DNA of 64,000 nucleotides from positions 1-64,000 of the forward strand of contig JAFGIE010000216.1 in assembly GCA_016929775.1 (NCBI GenBank), written 5' to 3'. Within the stretch, counting starts at the first letter, position 1; the number at the start of each line of letters is the position of its first letter. Source of the DNA: Anaerolineae bacterium. GTDB lineage: Bacteria > Chloroflexota > Anaerolineae > JAFGEY01. The position numbers and the translations under genes are program-made. Of this stretch, positions 28,944 through 37,321 are shown in pieces. A model generated the notes under the pieces. The model was not told the origin of the DNA, ran no database searches, and saw nothing but the letters and a program-made list of their open reading frames with translations.

Positions 28944-30203
28944 ATGATGCAAGCAGACGAGACTACGGATGGCGGACGCTCGAGGCGGGCGATCGCTGTC
29001 GGTGTGCTCTTTGTCGTGGTGGGGCTGTTGATCGCGATACCGCTCACGCTCGGGACACGTGGGCAGCAGTCGACGTTCGCTCTAGCCAGTCAGCGCGGCG
29101 GCGTGGAGATCCCGGGACCAGACCTCGTGCTACCGACGACCGCGTCCCTCTATGTACTCGGGGCGATCGTGGTCGTCGTCGGTGTGTGGCAGCTGGTGCG
29201 CGGTTTCCGGCGGACCAGTCTGACGGTAGTCGTCGTCGCTGCGACTGCGATCCTGGCGTTCCTGGTGTGGGCGAGCCGCGGGCAGTCCGTCAACCTGACG
29301 GGTATGTTGGTCAGCAGTGTGGTGAGAGCTACCCCGATCGCGCTCGCTGCCCTGGGCGGCATTTGGTGCGAGCGCGCTGGGGTCGTGAACATCGGGATCG
29401 AGGGAATGATGCTCGTGGGCGCATTTCTGGCGGTAGTTGTCGCCAGCGCTACGGGCAGCATGCTGCTGGGTGTGCTCGGCGGCATCGTGGCGGGTGTCGC
29501 GTTTGCGGCGCTGCACGCCGTACTCGCGATCCGATATCGGGTCGACCAGGTGATCAGCGGCACAGGGATCATCATCCTTGCGCTGGGGCTGACGAGCTTT
29601 CTGCAACGCGCGGTGCTCAACGAGAATCCGGGACTGAACACACCCGGACCGGCGATCGCTGCGGTGGGCATCCCGGGGCTGTGGCGGATCCCGGTGCTTG
29701 GGCCCCTGCTTTTCAACCAGAGCCCGATCATCTATGCCCTGCTCGTACTGCTGGCGCTGACGCACGCAATCATGTACTACACACCGTGGGGCCTGCGGAT
29801 ACGCGCTGTGGGTGAGCATCCCCGGGCAGCGGACACGCTGGGGATCAACGTGCTCGCCATACGGTACGCCGCCGTGCTGATCGGAGGCGCGATCGCCGGG
29901 CTGGGCGGCGCCTACATCAGCATCGGCTCGGCAGGTCGCTTCAACGAGGGCATGACGGCGGGGAAGGGGTTCCTTGGCCTGGCGGCGATGATCTTTGGGA
30001 ACTGGAACGCGGGGGGCGCCCTCTTTGGCTCGCTTGTCTTTGGCTTCTTTGACTCGTGGCAGGAGAAATTGGCGATCCTGCAGGTCGGCGTGCCCCCCGA
30101 CTTGCTCGGAATGGCGCCCTACCTGGCAACCATGGTGGTCCTGGCGGGCATCGTGGGCCGGGCACGCGCGCCCGCGGCGGATGGGGAGCCATACGAGCCG
30201 TAG
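28944..30203 (+). CDS. ABC importer permease 2 (nucleoside type)
   Basis: 419 residues from ATG 28944, eight bases after GGAGG; a GTG at 28935 lies within that ribosome site and is less likely. About ten membrane segments. The motif NIGIEGMMLVGAF matches the second permease of BMP-type systems (FNIGAEGQ in permease 1), and RYRVDQVISGTGI is another family block. The N-terminal 110 residues carry two extra membrane helices before the conserved core. It is the last gene of the operon; the next gene follows a 111-bp gap with a strong hairpin. Confidence 0.88.
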   Translation: MMQADETTDGGRSRRAIAVGVLFVVVGLLIAIPLTLGTRGQQSTFALASQRGGVEIPGPDLVLPTTASLYVLGAIVVVVGVWQLVRGFRRTSLTVVVVAATAILAFLVWASRGQSVNLTGMLVSSVVRATPIALAALGGIWCERAGVVNIGIEGMMLVGAFLAVVVASATGSMLLGVLGGIVAGVAFAALHAVLAIRYRVDQVISGTGIIILALGLTSFLQRAVLNENPGLNTPGPAIAAVGIPGLWRIPVLGPLLFNQSPIIYALLVLLALTHAIMYYTPWGLRIRAVGEHPRAADTLGINVLAIRYAAVLIGGAIAGLGGAYISIGSAGRFNEGMTAGKGFLGLAAMIFGNWNAGGALFGSLVFGFFDSWQEKLAILQVGVPPDLLGMAPYLATMVVLAGIVGRARAPAADGEPYEP

Positions 30204-30273
30204 CGGTTCCCGCCTGACCCGGATCGGGTGGTGGGTTTGTACTCGGTGGAAGGGGAGCGCAGAGTTGGGGAGG

Positions 30274-30299
30274 CCTCGCTGCCTAGAAGGGCAGCGAGG
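30274..30299 (+). terminator. 10-bp GC-rich hairpin between the permease and fabG genes
   Basis: CCTCGCTGCC (30274-30283) and GGCAGCGAGG (30290-30299) are perfectly complementary around a 6-base loop. No U-tract follows. It may end the transporter transcript or shield the end of the mRNA. It lies 15 bases before the FabG start. Confidence 0.4.
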
Positions 30300-30314
30300 A
30301 CGACTTGCAGCAGG

Positions 30315-31082
30315 ATGGAGCGCCCGGAGGCAACCATCGGCATCGAAGAGCGGGCGGCACTCGTCACAGGCGCTTCGAGGGGGATTGGGCGCGCGATCGC
30401 CGTGCAGCTCGCTGCCGCCGGCGCCGGTGTGGCGGTCAACTTTTTGCGGAACGAAGAGGCGGCGGCGGAAGTCGTGCGCGAGATCTGCGCGGCAGGTGGA
30501 CGGGCAGTGGCGGTGCAGGCGGACGTGCGAGAGGACGAGCAAGTACGGGCGATGGTCGCACAGGTTGAAGGTGCCCTTGGACCTGTGGGCGTGCTCGTGA
30601 ACAACGCGGGCATTGCCCGGGACGCTCTCCTGGCGCGCATGACGGCAGAAGAGTGGGCAGACGTGATCGCCACGAACCTGACGGGAGCCTTTCACTGCAG
30701 CAAGGCGGTCCTCCGCGGGATGATGCGCCGGCGGTGGGGCAGGATCGTCAACGTCACGTCCGTCGCCGGGTTGGCGGGGAACGCGGGGCAGGCCAACTAT
30801 GCTGCGGCGAAGGCTGGCTTGGTCGGCTTGACCCGCGCCATGGCGCGAGAGGTGGCGTCGCGCCACATCACGGTCAACGCCGTGGCACCAGGCTTTGTCG
30901 AGACTGACCTGACAGCGGGCTTGCTTCCCGAGTGGCGGGCACAGGCGCTGGCAGCCACGCCAGTGGGCCGGTTCGGGACCGCGAGTGAAGTCGCTCACGC
31001 AGTCGTGTTCCTGGCGTCTGAGGAGGCGGCGTACATCACCGGACAGGTGCTCTCCGTGGATGGCGGACTGGGGATGCGGTAG
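30315..31082 (+). CDS. 3-oxoacyl-ACP reductase-like short-chain dehydrogenase (FabG family)
   Basis: 255 residues from ATG 30315. Classical SDR features are visible: cofactor loop TGASRGIGRA, VNNAGIARDA (NNAG), catalytic Ser in NVTSVAG, Tyr-x3-Lys in NYAAAKAG, and the C-terminal VDGGLGMR. It resembles FabG/PhaB reductases acting on 3-oxoacyl-ACP or -CoA with NADPH. The ribosome site is weak (GCAGCAGG). It is paired with a MaoC-type hydratase 14 bp downstream, which suggests a reductase-dehydratase step in fatty-acid or polyhydroxyalkanoate-like metabolism. Confidence 0.85.
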   Translation: MERPEATIGIEERAALVTGASRGIGRAIAVQLAAAGAGVAVNFLRNEEAAAEVVREICAAGGRAVAVQADVREDEQVRAMVAQVEGALGPVGVLVNNAGIARDALLARMTAEEWADVIATNLTGAFHCSKAVLRGMMRRRWGRIVNVTSVAGLAGNAGQANYAAAKAGLVGLTRAMAREVASRHITVNAVAPGFVETDLTAGLLPEWRAQALAATPVGRFGTASEVAHAVVFLASEEAAYITGQVLSVDGGLGMR

Positions 31083-31096
31083 CCGGGGGCACGCAG

Positions 31097-31558
31097 ATGG
31101 ACCAAGAGCGGCAGGGGTCGTCGTTCGAGTCGTTCGCAGTGGGACAGGCGTTCACCACTGCGGGGCGGACGATCACCGAGGCAGAGATCGTCGCCTTTGC
31201 GGGCCTGTCGGGTGACTATAACCCGCTGCACACTGATGCCACGTATGCGGCGCAGGGCCCCTATGGGCGTCGAGTCGCGCACGGTCTGCTGATCCTGTCT
31301 GTCGCGACGGGGCTCGTCGCACGTCTGGGGTGGTTCGAGCGGTCGGTGCTCGCCTTCCGCGAACTCCGCTGCAAGTTCCGGAAGCCCGTGTTTGCTGGCG
31401 ATACGGTCCGCGTCAGGATCGAGGTGGTACGGACGCGCGTGCTTGCGCGCGTCGAGGCAGGTATGGTCGAACTGGACGTGCGCGTCTCCAACCAGGACGA
31501 TGAACTGGTGCTCTCGAGCGAGTGGAGTGTGCTGATGCGGAGCGGTGGCGAGGGCTAG
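31097..31558 (+). CDS. MaoC-like (R)-specific enoyl hydratase/dehydratase, hot-dog fold
   Basis: 153 residues. The motif GLSGDYNPLHTDATYA is the MaoC hydratase-2 signature with its catalytic Asp and His. RRVAHGLLILSVATGL is the central hot-dog helix, and CKFRKPVFAGDTVRV the following strand pair. Members hydrate trans-2-enoyl thioesters or dehydrate (R)-3-hydroxyacyl thioesters. Being directly after a FabG-like reductase, it could run consecutive steps on the same acyl chain. Confidence 0.87.
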   Translation: MDQERQGSSFESFAVGQAFTTAGRTITEAEIVAFAGLSGDYNPLHTDATYAAQGPYGRRVAHGLLILSVATGLVARLGWFERSVLAFRELRCKFRKPVFAGDTVRVRIEVVRTRVLARVEAGMVELDVRVSNQDDELVLSSEWSVLMRSGGEG

Positions 31559-31590
31559 CGCGCGCCGCGCACGAAGGAAGGGAGCAAGAG

Positions 31591-32226
31591 ATGGGCGTCA
31601 AGCTGCTAGAAGGAATGCGGTGGCTCGGACACGATAGCTTTGTGTACGAGGGCGAGGTCACGATCTACTTTGATCCGTGGCGGCTGTCGGGCGAACTGCC
31701 TGAGGCGGATCTGATCCTGGTTAGCCACGAGCACGGTGACCACTGTTCACCTGAGGACGTCGCGAAAGTGTCTGGAGCCGCGACCGTGGTCGTGGCAAAC
31801 GTGGGCGCCGCGCCTCAGCTCAAAGGCGACGTGCGCGTGCTGCGACCAGGTGAAGAGCTCACGGTCGGACGCGTCAGGGTGGCTGCGGTGCCTGCCTACA
31901 ACGTGGACAAGTTTCGGGCGCCAGGTGTCCCGTTCCATCCCAAGGAAGCGCAGCACAATGGGTACGTGGTGAACATCGAGGGGGAACGGCTCTACTTTGC
32001 CGGCGATACGGATCACATCCCCGAGATGGCAGAGATCGAGTGCGACGTCGCGCTGCTTCCGGTGAGCGGCAAGTACGTGATGACGGCGGAGGAAGCCGCC
32101 GAGGCTGCGCGTACGATCGGACCGCGCGCGGCGGTACCGATGCACTACGGCGCCGGTGTCGTGGGTACCAAGAGTGACGCCGAGCGGTTCAAGGCGCTGT
32201 ACGCGGGCAACGTCGTGCTCTTTTAG
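31591..32226 (+). CDS. Metallo-beta-lactamase-fold hydrolase (UPF0173-like)
   Basis: 211 residues from ATG 31591, after GAAGGAAGGGAG. The metal-binding motif appears as VSHEHGDHCSPEDV (HxHxDH). GDTDHIPEM carries a further Asp ligand and VPMHYG a late His, all in the positions expected for the UPF0173/YtkL group of predicted metal-dependent hydrolases. Substrate unknown. It is followed 18 bp later by a strong bidirectional hairpin. Confidence 0.82.
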   Translation: MGVKLLEGMRWLGHDSFVYEGEVTIYFDPWRLSGELPEADLILVSHEHGDHCSPEDVAKVSGAATVVVANVGAAPQLKGDVRVLRPGEELTVGRVRVAAVPAYNVDKFRAPGVPFHPKEAQHNGYVVNIEGERLYFAGDTDHIPEMAEIECDVALLPVSGKYVMTAEEAAEAARTIGPRAAVPMHYGAGVVGTKSDAERFKALYAGNVVLF

Positions 32227-32243
32227 CCCGCGCGGTTGAAAAG

Positions 32244-32279
32244 CACACGAGAGCGACCGGCGGACGTCGCTCTCGTGTG
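32244..32279. terminator. Bidirectional terminator hairpin between convergent genes
   Basis: CACACGAGAGCGAC (32244-32257) pairs perfectly with 32266-32279 across an 8-base loop. Read on the minus strand the hairpin is followed by CTTTTC, so it should terminate the SWIM gene from that side as well as the hydrolase gene from the other. Confidence 0.7.
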
Positions 32280-32309
32280 AGTACAGCCTGTGCGGGCTTG
32301 CCAAAGCCG

Positions 32310-32564
32310 CTAGTTCACTGCCGCCTTTTCTCCGACCGGGCGGAGCATCTCGCCCAGGACGCGCTCCATCGCCATCGTATGACTGCACACCCCGTGTGAG
32401 GCAAAGTAGCTACATTCGCACTGCCACTGCCCCTGATCGTAGCTGACTATGTGGTCGTGGTTGTCGCCGTGGAGGATCACTGTGAACTGCCGGAACTCGA
32501 TTCGGTCGCGCTCCTCCGCGTACTGTTTGGCCTTCTGGATCTTGCCGATCATCCCTGAATCCAT
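32310..32564 (-). CDS. Small SWIM zinc-finger protein
   Basis: 84 residues on the minus strand from ATG 32564, preceded by AAGGAGGG. The open frame extends further upstream, but that part crosses a terminator hairpin and is rejected. The C-terminal half holds CECSYFASHGVCSHTMAM, a Cys49-x-Cys51-x8-Cys60-x-His62 arrangement that matches the SWIM zinc-finger pattern for DNA or protein binding. The N-terminal part (IEFRQFTVILHGDNHDHIVSY) looks like the beta strands that precede SWIM motifs. Stand-alone SWIM proteins of this size have no established function. Its leader contains a uORF and an attenuator-like hairpin. Confidence 0.75.
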   Translation of the reverse strand: MDSGMIGKIQKAKQYAEERDRIEFRQFTVILHGDNHDHIVSYDQGQWQCECSYFASHGVCSHTMAMERVLGEMLRPVGEKAAVN

Positions 32565-32600
32565 CCAGATCCCTCCTTTTCGTGAATGCACAACCATCAC

Positions 32601-32639
32601 CAAACAAAAGACACCAGGACATGATTCTGCCCTGGTGTC
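32601..32639 (-). terminator. Intrinsic terminator/attenuator in the SWIM gene leader
   Basis: On the minus strand GACACCAGG and CCTGGTGTC form a 9-bp stem (32631-32639 with 32610-32618) and are followed by TTTTGTTTG. It lies between the gene's promoter and its ribosome site, so it would act as an attenuator and not as an ordinary gene end. Confidence 0.65.
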
Positions 32640-32688
32640 AGGGGTATGAGCCTGCTTGGACGTACGCAAACGCCATTGGGCCTCCCAT
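32638..32688 (-). CDS. Putative leader peptide (uORF) upstream of the SWIM gene
   Basis: Reading MGGPMAFAYVQAGSYP then TGA. The internal ATG at 32676 has the better ribosome site (GGGAGG, four bases before), which gives the 12-residue MAFAYVQAGSYP. The stop codon overlaps the first bases of the attenuator stem, so a translating ribosome would physically reach the hairpin. Whether it is translated is inferred from layout only. Confidence 0.4.
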   Translation of the reverse strand: MGGPMAFAYVQAGSYP

Positions 32689-32725
32689 GCCGCCGGCACA
32701 AGCGTCCAGCGGTCACTTTGACCCT

Positions 32726-32754
32726 AGTATACGCCTGTCGCAGTGATTTGTCAA
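32726..32754 (-). promoter_or_regulatory. Consensus promoter of the SWIM gene
   Basis: Minus strand: TTGACA (32754-32749), 17-bp spacer, TATACT (32731-32726). The predicted transcript carries a leader of about 155 bases. Confidence 0.8.
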
Positions 32755-32840
32755 CAGGCTTTTGCCCTCCGATTCCCATACGCAGGTACGGTTCTCGGCT
32801 CGGTCGACGGGTGGGACCAGGCTCGCGCGAAGCTCGCGTC

Positions 32841-34742
32841 TCACGTCTCCGACGCCTCGTCCTCGGTCGCCCGCGGTTGAGCGCGCGCGTTGACTGCCGC
32901 CTCCATCAGCGCCTCCAGGCGCTGGACCATGTCCGCTGGGCTGGGATGGGTCCCTTCCAGCAGGAGCTGGTTGTCGTACAACTGCTCGATGGTCAGGTCG
33001 ATCGCGGGGTCAGCCGGGAGTTGGGCGATCGCAGCGACCAGACCGCGGATCAGCGGGTGCCGCCGGTTGACCTCGAGGATGCGGGCAGGCGTCTCGAACT
33101 CTTCATTCAGGAGCCGGTACACCCGCTGGACATCGCGCCCTGCTGCGCCCTCTGGGACCACCAGCCGACAGGGACTGTCGCGCAACACCTTCGACTCCCG
33201 CACCTCAGCTACCTTCTCGCCTAGAACGCGCATCGCACGGGCGATCAGCGGCTGCAGGTCACCCTCGGACGTGTCCTCTTGCTGCGGTGGTTCACGCATA
33301 TCTGGCAGCTCGAGAGATGGGTCGTCCGCGCTGTGCAGCGGCTTTCCGTCGAACTCGCGGAGCGCCATCACCAGAAAGCTGTCGATGGCGTCGACCAGGT
33401 AAAGAACCTCGAGGTCGTTGGACCGGAAGTAGTCGAGATGCGGGCTGCGCTCGATCGACTCAATGCTCTCCCCGGTCAGGTAATAGATCGCCGTCTGTTC
33501 GGCGGGCATGCGTTCGACGTAGCTCTTGAGCGAGGTACGCCCAGCCTTGCCATCGCGGACTGTGAACGAGGAGTGGAAGCGCAGCAGGGGAAGCAGGTCC
33601 TGCTGACCTACCATATCCGTGGCGACCCCTTCCTTGACAAAGATACCGAACTCGTCCCAGAAGCGCGCGTACTTGTCGGCATCGGCTTCAGCCAGGTCCG
33701 CGAGCTCGCGCACGACCTTGCCGACGAGTGCCTTCTGAATGCGGCGCACCGCTGGGTTCCGCTGCACCGTTTCCCTCGACACGTTAAGGGGAAGGTCCTC
33801 TGACTCGATGACGCCTTCGAGGAAGCGGAAGTAGTTCGGCAACATCTCCTTGTTGTGCTCTTGGATCAGCACGCCCCTGGCATACAGCCGCAGGCCATAG
33901 TCGGCGTTGAGGGTGAGGAGGCTCCTGTCCCGGCGGCTGGGCACGTACAGTATGCTGCGTATGTCGACGGGTACGTCCGCCGTCATCGCGATGTGCAGGA
34001 TCGGCGCCTCGGTGTCATGCGTCAGGTACCTGTAGAACTCGTCATACGCCTCTTGTTCGACCTGCTGGGACGGTTCCCGCCAGAGCGGCTTCTGCCGGTT
34101 GATCGCGCGATCCCCGATGTAGATCGGAAAGGGCACGAACTCTGAATGCCGCTTGACGGTTTGCTCGAGGCGCCACTCGCTCGCAAAAGCGCTCTCTTCT
34201 TCCGTCAAGTGGACCACGACATCCGTGCCACGGGTCGCCTTTTCCGCGGGCCCGACCTGGTAGCTGGCGCTGCCATCCGAGATCCACTCACAGGCGTCTG
34301 CATCGGGCCTGTAGGATCGGGAAACGACGCGCACCTTGCCGGCAACCATAAAGGCGGAATAGAATCCCACGCCGAATTGCCCGATCATCTCGATCGGCGG
34401 TCGTTCCTGCGCGTCCATCTCTTGTACGCGCCGCACAAAGGACGCCGCGCCCGATTGGGCGATCGTCCCCAGGTTCTGTACCAGCTCATCGCGCGTCATC
34501 CCGATCCCGGTGTCCGAAACCGTGATCGTCTTGGCCTCTGCGTCGAACGAGAGACGGATCGCGAGCTCGACGTCTGGGTCGTGGACTTCGCGGTTCGTGA
34601 GCATCTCGAACTGCACCCGGTTCAGCGCGTCGACAGCGTTCGAGATCAGCTCACGCAAAAAGATCTCTCGATCCGTGTAGAGCGAGTGCACCAGGATGCT
34701 CAGCAGCTGCTGGATCTCTGCCTTGAACTCGTGTTGTTCCAT
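32841..34742 (-). CDS. htpG: Hsp90-family chaperone HtpG
   Basis: 633 residues, the normal HtpG length. The GHKL ATPase domain is clear: FLRELISNAVDALNRV with the ATP-binding Glu and Asn, VSDTGIGMT, LGTIAQSGAASF, and QFGVGFYSAFMVAG. The middle domain has LPLNVSRETVQ with the catalytic Arg. A C-terminal dimerisation domain follows. HtpG remodels client proteins with ATP, often together with DnaK. It is transcribed from its own consensus promoter, divergent from the next gene. No CIRCE-type repeat is seen upstream. Confidence 0.97.
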   Translation of the reverse strand: MEQHEFKAEIQQLLSILVHSLYTDREIFLRELISNAVDALNRVQFEMLTNREVHDPDVELAIRLSFDAEAKTITVSDTGIGMTRDELVQNLGTIAQSGAASFVRRVQEMDAQERPPIEMIGQFGVGFYSAFMVAGKVRVVSRSYRPDADACEWISDGSASYQVGPAEKATRGTDVVVHLTEEESAFASEWRLEQTVKRHSEFVPFPIYIGDRAINRQKPLWREPSQQVEQEAYDEFYRYLTHDTEAPILHIAMTADVPVDIRSILYVPSRRDRSLLTLNADYGLRLYARGVLIQEHNKEMLPNYFRFLEGVIESEDLPLNVSRETVQRNPAVRRIQKALVGKVVRELADLAEADADKYARFWDEFGIFVKEGVATDMVGQQDLLPLLRFHSSFTVRDGKAGRTSLKSYVERMPAEQTAIYYLTGESIESIERSPHLDYFRSNDLEVLYLVDAIDSFLVMALREFDGKPLHSADDPSLELPDMREPPQQEDTSEGDLQPLIARAMRVLGEKVAEVRESKVLRDSPCRLVVPEGAAGRDVQRVYRLLNEEFETPARILEVNRRHPLIRGLVAAIAQLPADPAIDLTIEQLYDNQLLLEGTHPSPADMVQRLEALMEAAVNARAQPRATEDEASET

Positions 34743-34775
34743 CTGTTCCTCCCGGTCTCAGTCTGTGGCGACCCG

Positions 34776-34804
34776 ATTATACTCACGTACTTGTGGCGTG
34801 TCAA
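34776..34804 (-). promoter_or_regulatory. htpG promoter
   Basis: Minus strand: TTGACA (34804-34799), 17-bp spacer, TATAAT (34781-34776), a perfect sigma70 match. This points to substantial vegetative expression of htpG. Confidence 0.85.
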
Positions 34805-34816
34805 CGCGTCTGTCAG

Positions 34817-34845
34817 TTGCTCGCCCACTACAGGCATGCTATACT
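34817..34845 (+). promoter_or_regulatory. Promoter of the GT-C glycosyltransferase gene, divergent from htpG
   Basis: TTGCTC (34817-34822), 17-bp spacer, TATACT (34840-34845). It lies back to back with the htpG promoter, with 12 bp between the -35 boxes. Confidence 0.65.
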
Positions 34846-34938
34846 GGCTTTCCCGCTGGGGGAGCGCGGCGCGAGGCGACTCGCGCACCAGGTCGCCCCG
34901 CCACCTTTGGGCAGGGCTATGTCGAACGGCTGTCACTT

Positions 34939-37305
34939 ATGCGTGAAGCACGGGCTCAGGATCGACGCTTCCTAGATGCGTCTCAACTCGTCAGGGTGAG
35001 CATCCTGTTGGTGCTCTTGATCGCGTTTGCCACGCGCCTGATCCGTCTCGGCGACAAAAGCGTGTGGTGGGATGAGGGGCTGGCGGCGTGGGCAGCGCGG
35101 CAGATGTTGGGCGAGATCGCGCGATGGACGTCGGCTGACGTCCATCCGCCCCTGTATTTCTGGATGCTGCACTTCTGGCGGTTAGGCAGCGGGGACACCG
35201 AGTTCGGTCTGCGCGCCATGTCCGCCGGGATCGGCGTGCTGACCGTTGCCTCGGTATATGGGCTGGGGCGCGCAGTTGGCGGGCGGTGGGTGGGCTTGGC
35301 AGCCGCCCTGCTCATATCCGTATCGCGGTTCGGCGTGTGGTGGGCGCAGGAGATGCGCATGTACGCGCTTGCCGCGTTTCTGTCGGCGCTGTCGCTCTGG
35401 GCAGCGATCCGATTCTGGGATCGCGGAAGTTGGCGCGATGGCGCGCGCTACGTCCTGGCGACTACGGCTGGGCTGTATACGCTTTACCTGTATGCATCTG
35501 TCCTGGTCGTGGTCAACCTGGTCTGGCTGGCGGTGCTGTGGCGGTCTGCGAACCGGTGGCGGACCTTTGTACGCTGGGCAGCGGCACAGGCGCTCGTGCT
35601 CGCTCTGTTTGCTCCTTGGCTGGTCTATGCCATCAGGCGCATGCCAACCTGGTCCTCAGCCTCGCCCGTTGCGTTTCCCGTGTTCCTGCGCATTTACTGG
35701 ACCGTGCTCACCCTCGGCGTGCCGACCGAAGTGGAGCGGTTTGGGTGGCTTACCCTACCCCTCCTGGTGACGTTTACTGCTGGCGTCGCCGCGCTGCTGT
35801 GGTCCGCTCGCCGACGGTGGCGCACGGCGCGGGATGCGGGGGTCCTGCTGATCGGGCTGCTCCTGCCAGCGGCAGTGGTGTACGTGGTCTCGTTGCCGCG
35901 CAGCACGTTCTTCTACTCTCCTCAGCTCGCCCCGAGGTACTTGCTGGTCTTTGCCCCGGCGTTCTATGTGCTGTTCGCGTGGGGCGCTGCGGCGATCGGT
36001 CAGCTCTCGCGGAGATGGATTTCCGGCGTACTGGTAGCGTTCGCCGTCGCCGCAGGTGTGTATGGCTTGTCGAGCTATTACCCCGCGCGGATGATCCGGG
36101 ATGACTACAAATCGCTAGCCGCGACCCTGCACGCCTTTGTGCGTGACAGCGACAGGGTCGTGCTCTACACCGACAAGGACTGGCCCGTCTTTGCGTACCA
36201 TCACCCCGGACCGTGGCAAGGCGTGCCACACGCGCAGCAGATCACGGTCGAGTGGGCGGACGCATTCCTGGCTCCGCTGTGGGATGCTGGTGAGGGGGTG
36301 TGGCTGGTCGTCACGCCCTATGCCGGCATCAACGATCCGGCAGGTCGGGTGCCGGAGTGGCTTGCAGAGCACGCAGTCGGGCTGACTGAGTACCGGTATG
36401 GCGACAAGGCGTTGCGCTTTTACGCGCGCACCGACCAGCGCGCTCGGTTGGCGCACACGCCTGTGGTGTCAGGTGCCCGTGCGGCGCCGCCCGTACAGAT
36501 CGCGCTGCCAACCGGGGCGACCCTCCACAGGGTTGAGAGGACCGTCGACACCTACTATGCTGGAGATACGGTACACCTGTTCTTGTACTGGCAGTGGGAA
36601 GGGGAGCGCGCGCGCGAGACAGCGTTTGAGGTGGCGGCGAGGGACGCTGGCGGACAGGTGGTCGGTTCGGTGTCGGGCGCCCTGTCCCGGCGCTCGCTGT
36701 CAGGCGTTGAACGGCAGCAGGTCGACCTGTATCTTCCAGCCGACGTCGAACCCGGAACGTACGCCTTGGAAGTCCGCGAAGAGGATGGCGGCGTGCTGGG
36801 GAAGCTCTGCCAGATCAGCGTACGGGACAGCAGCGCCGCGATGCTCACCGCGGCTGACGTGGTGATCCCGCATCGCCTGAATGTGCTCTTTGCGGATGAC
36901 ATTCGCCTGCTCGGTTACGATCTCGAACCAGAAGCGCTCCGCCCTGGCGAGACGGTGCGCCTGACGCTCTACTGGCAGGCGCTGGCGCCGGTGGAGCGCC
37001 GGTACAAGGTCTTTACACACGTGCTTGGCGAAGCTTTCAACGCACAGGCAGGTGGCTTTGTGTGGGGCCAACAGGACAACGAACCTGTGCACGACACACG
37101 CCCGACCTCAACGTGGCGCATCGGCGAGGTGATCGAGGACCCCTATGCGTTGTCCCTCGCGCCGCACGCTCCACCGGGCGCGTATGCGATCGAGCTCGGC
37201 ATGTACGATCCGGCGACCGGGGAGCGGTTGCTGGTCCTGGATGATGCAGGGAGCCCAGCGGACGATCGCGTGCTCCTTCCTCCACTGCCGGTCGGCGCGC
37301 GGTAA
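34939..37305 (+). CDS. GT-C membrane glycosyltransferase (GT39/PMT-like) with C-terminal beta modules
   Basis: 788 residues from ATG 34939, downstream of its promoter; the open frame extends into htpG but cannot be used. About ten membrane helices occupy residues ~18-460. The first periplasmic loop has WWDEGLAAWAAR with the Asp45-Glu46 pair of the polyprenyl-phosphate-sugar-using PMT/ArnT group, and HPPLYFWMLHFW follows. Two beta-rich modules occupy ~520-780; the second reads LLGYDLEPEALRPGETVRL then TLYWQ and ends PPGAYAIELGMYDPATGERL. It probably glycosylates an envelope acceptor. The 60-residue gap upstream of the first helix is hydrophilic. Confidence 0.75.
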   Translation: MREARAQDRRFLDASQLVRVSILLVLLIAFATRLIRLGDKSVWWDEGLAAWAARQMLGEIARWTSADVHPPLYFWMLHFWRLGSGDTEFGLRAMSAGIGVLTVASVYGLGRAVGGRWVGLAAALLISVSRFGVWWAQEMRMYALAAFLSALSLWAAIRFWDRGSWRDGARYVLATTAGLYTLYLYASVLVVVNLVWLAVLWRSANRWRTFVRWAAAQALVLALFAPWLVYAIRRMPTWSSASPVAFPVFLRIYWTVLTLGVPTEVERFGWLTLPLLVTFTAGVAALLWSARRRWRTARDAGVLLIGLLLPAAVVYVVSLPRSTFFYSPQLAPRYLLVFAPAFYVLFAWGAAAIGQLSRRWISGVLVAFAVAAGVYGLSSYYPARMIRDDYKSLAATLHAFVRDSDRVVLYTDKDWPVFAYHHPGPWQGVPHAQQITVEWADAFLAPLWDAGEGVWLVVTPYAGINDPAGRVPEWLAEHAVGLTEYRYGDKALRFYARTDQRARLAHTPVVSGARAAPPVQIALPTGATLHRVERTVDTYYAGDTVHLFLYWQWEGERARETAFEVAARDAGGQVVGSVSGALSRRSLSGVERQQVDLYLPADVEPGTYALEVREEDGGVLGKLCQISVRDSSAAMLTAADVVIPHRLNVLFADDIRLLGYDLEPEALRPGETVRLTLYWQALAPVERRYKVFTHVLGEAFNAQAGGFVWGQQDNEPVHDTRPTSTWRIGEVIEDPYALSLAPHAPPGAYAIELGMYDPATGERLLVLDDAGSPADDRVLLPPLPVGAR

Positions 37306-37321
37306 CGCACGTTCCGCGGGG

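Noticed and set aside
29130..30998. 622-codon open frame on the minus strand
   Set aside because: It runs antisense across permease 2 and fabG and reads as low-complexity basic sequence; GC-rich codon bias leaves such mirror frames open. The plus-strand genes have clear families.
34831..34845. Possible third copy of the GGCATGC operator in the promoter at 34817-34845
   Set aside because: Only GGCATGC is shared; the flanks are not dyad-symmetric and do not match AAGGCATGCCTT.
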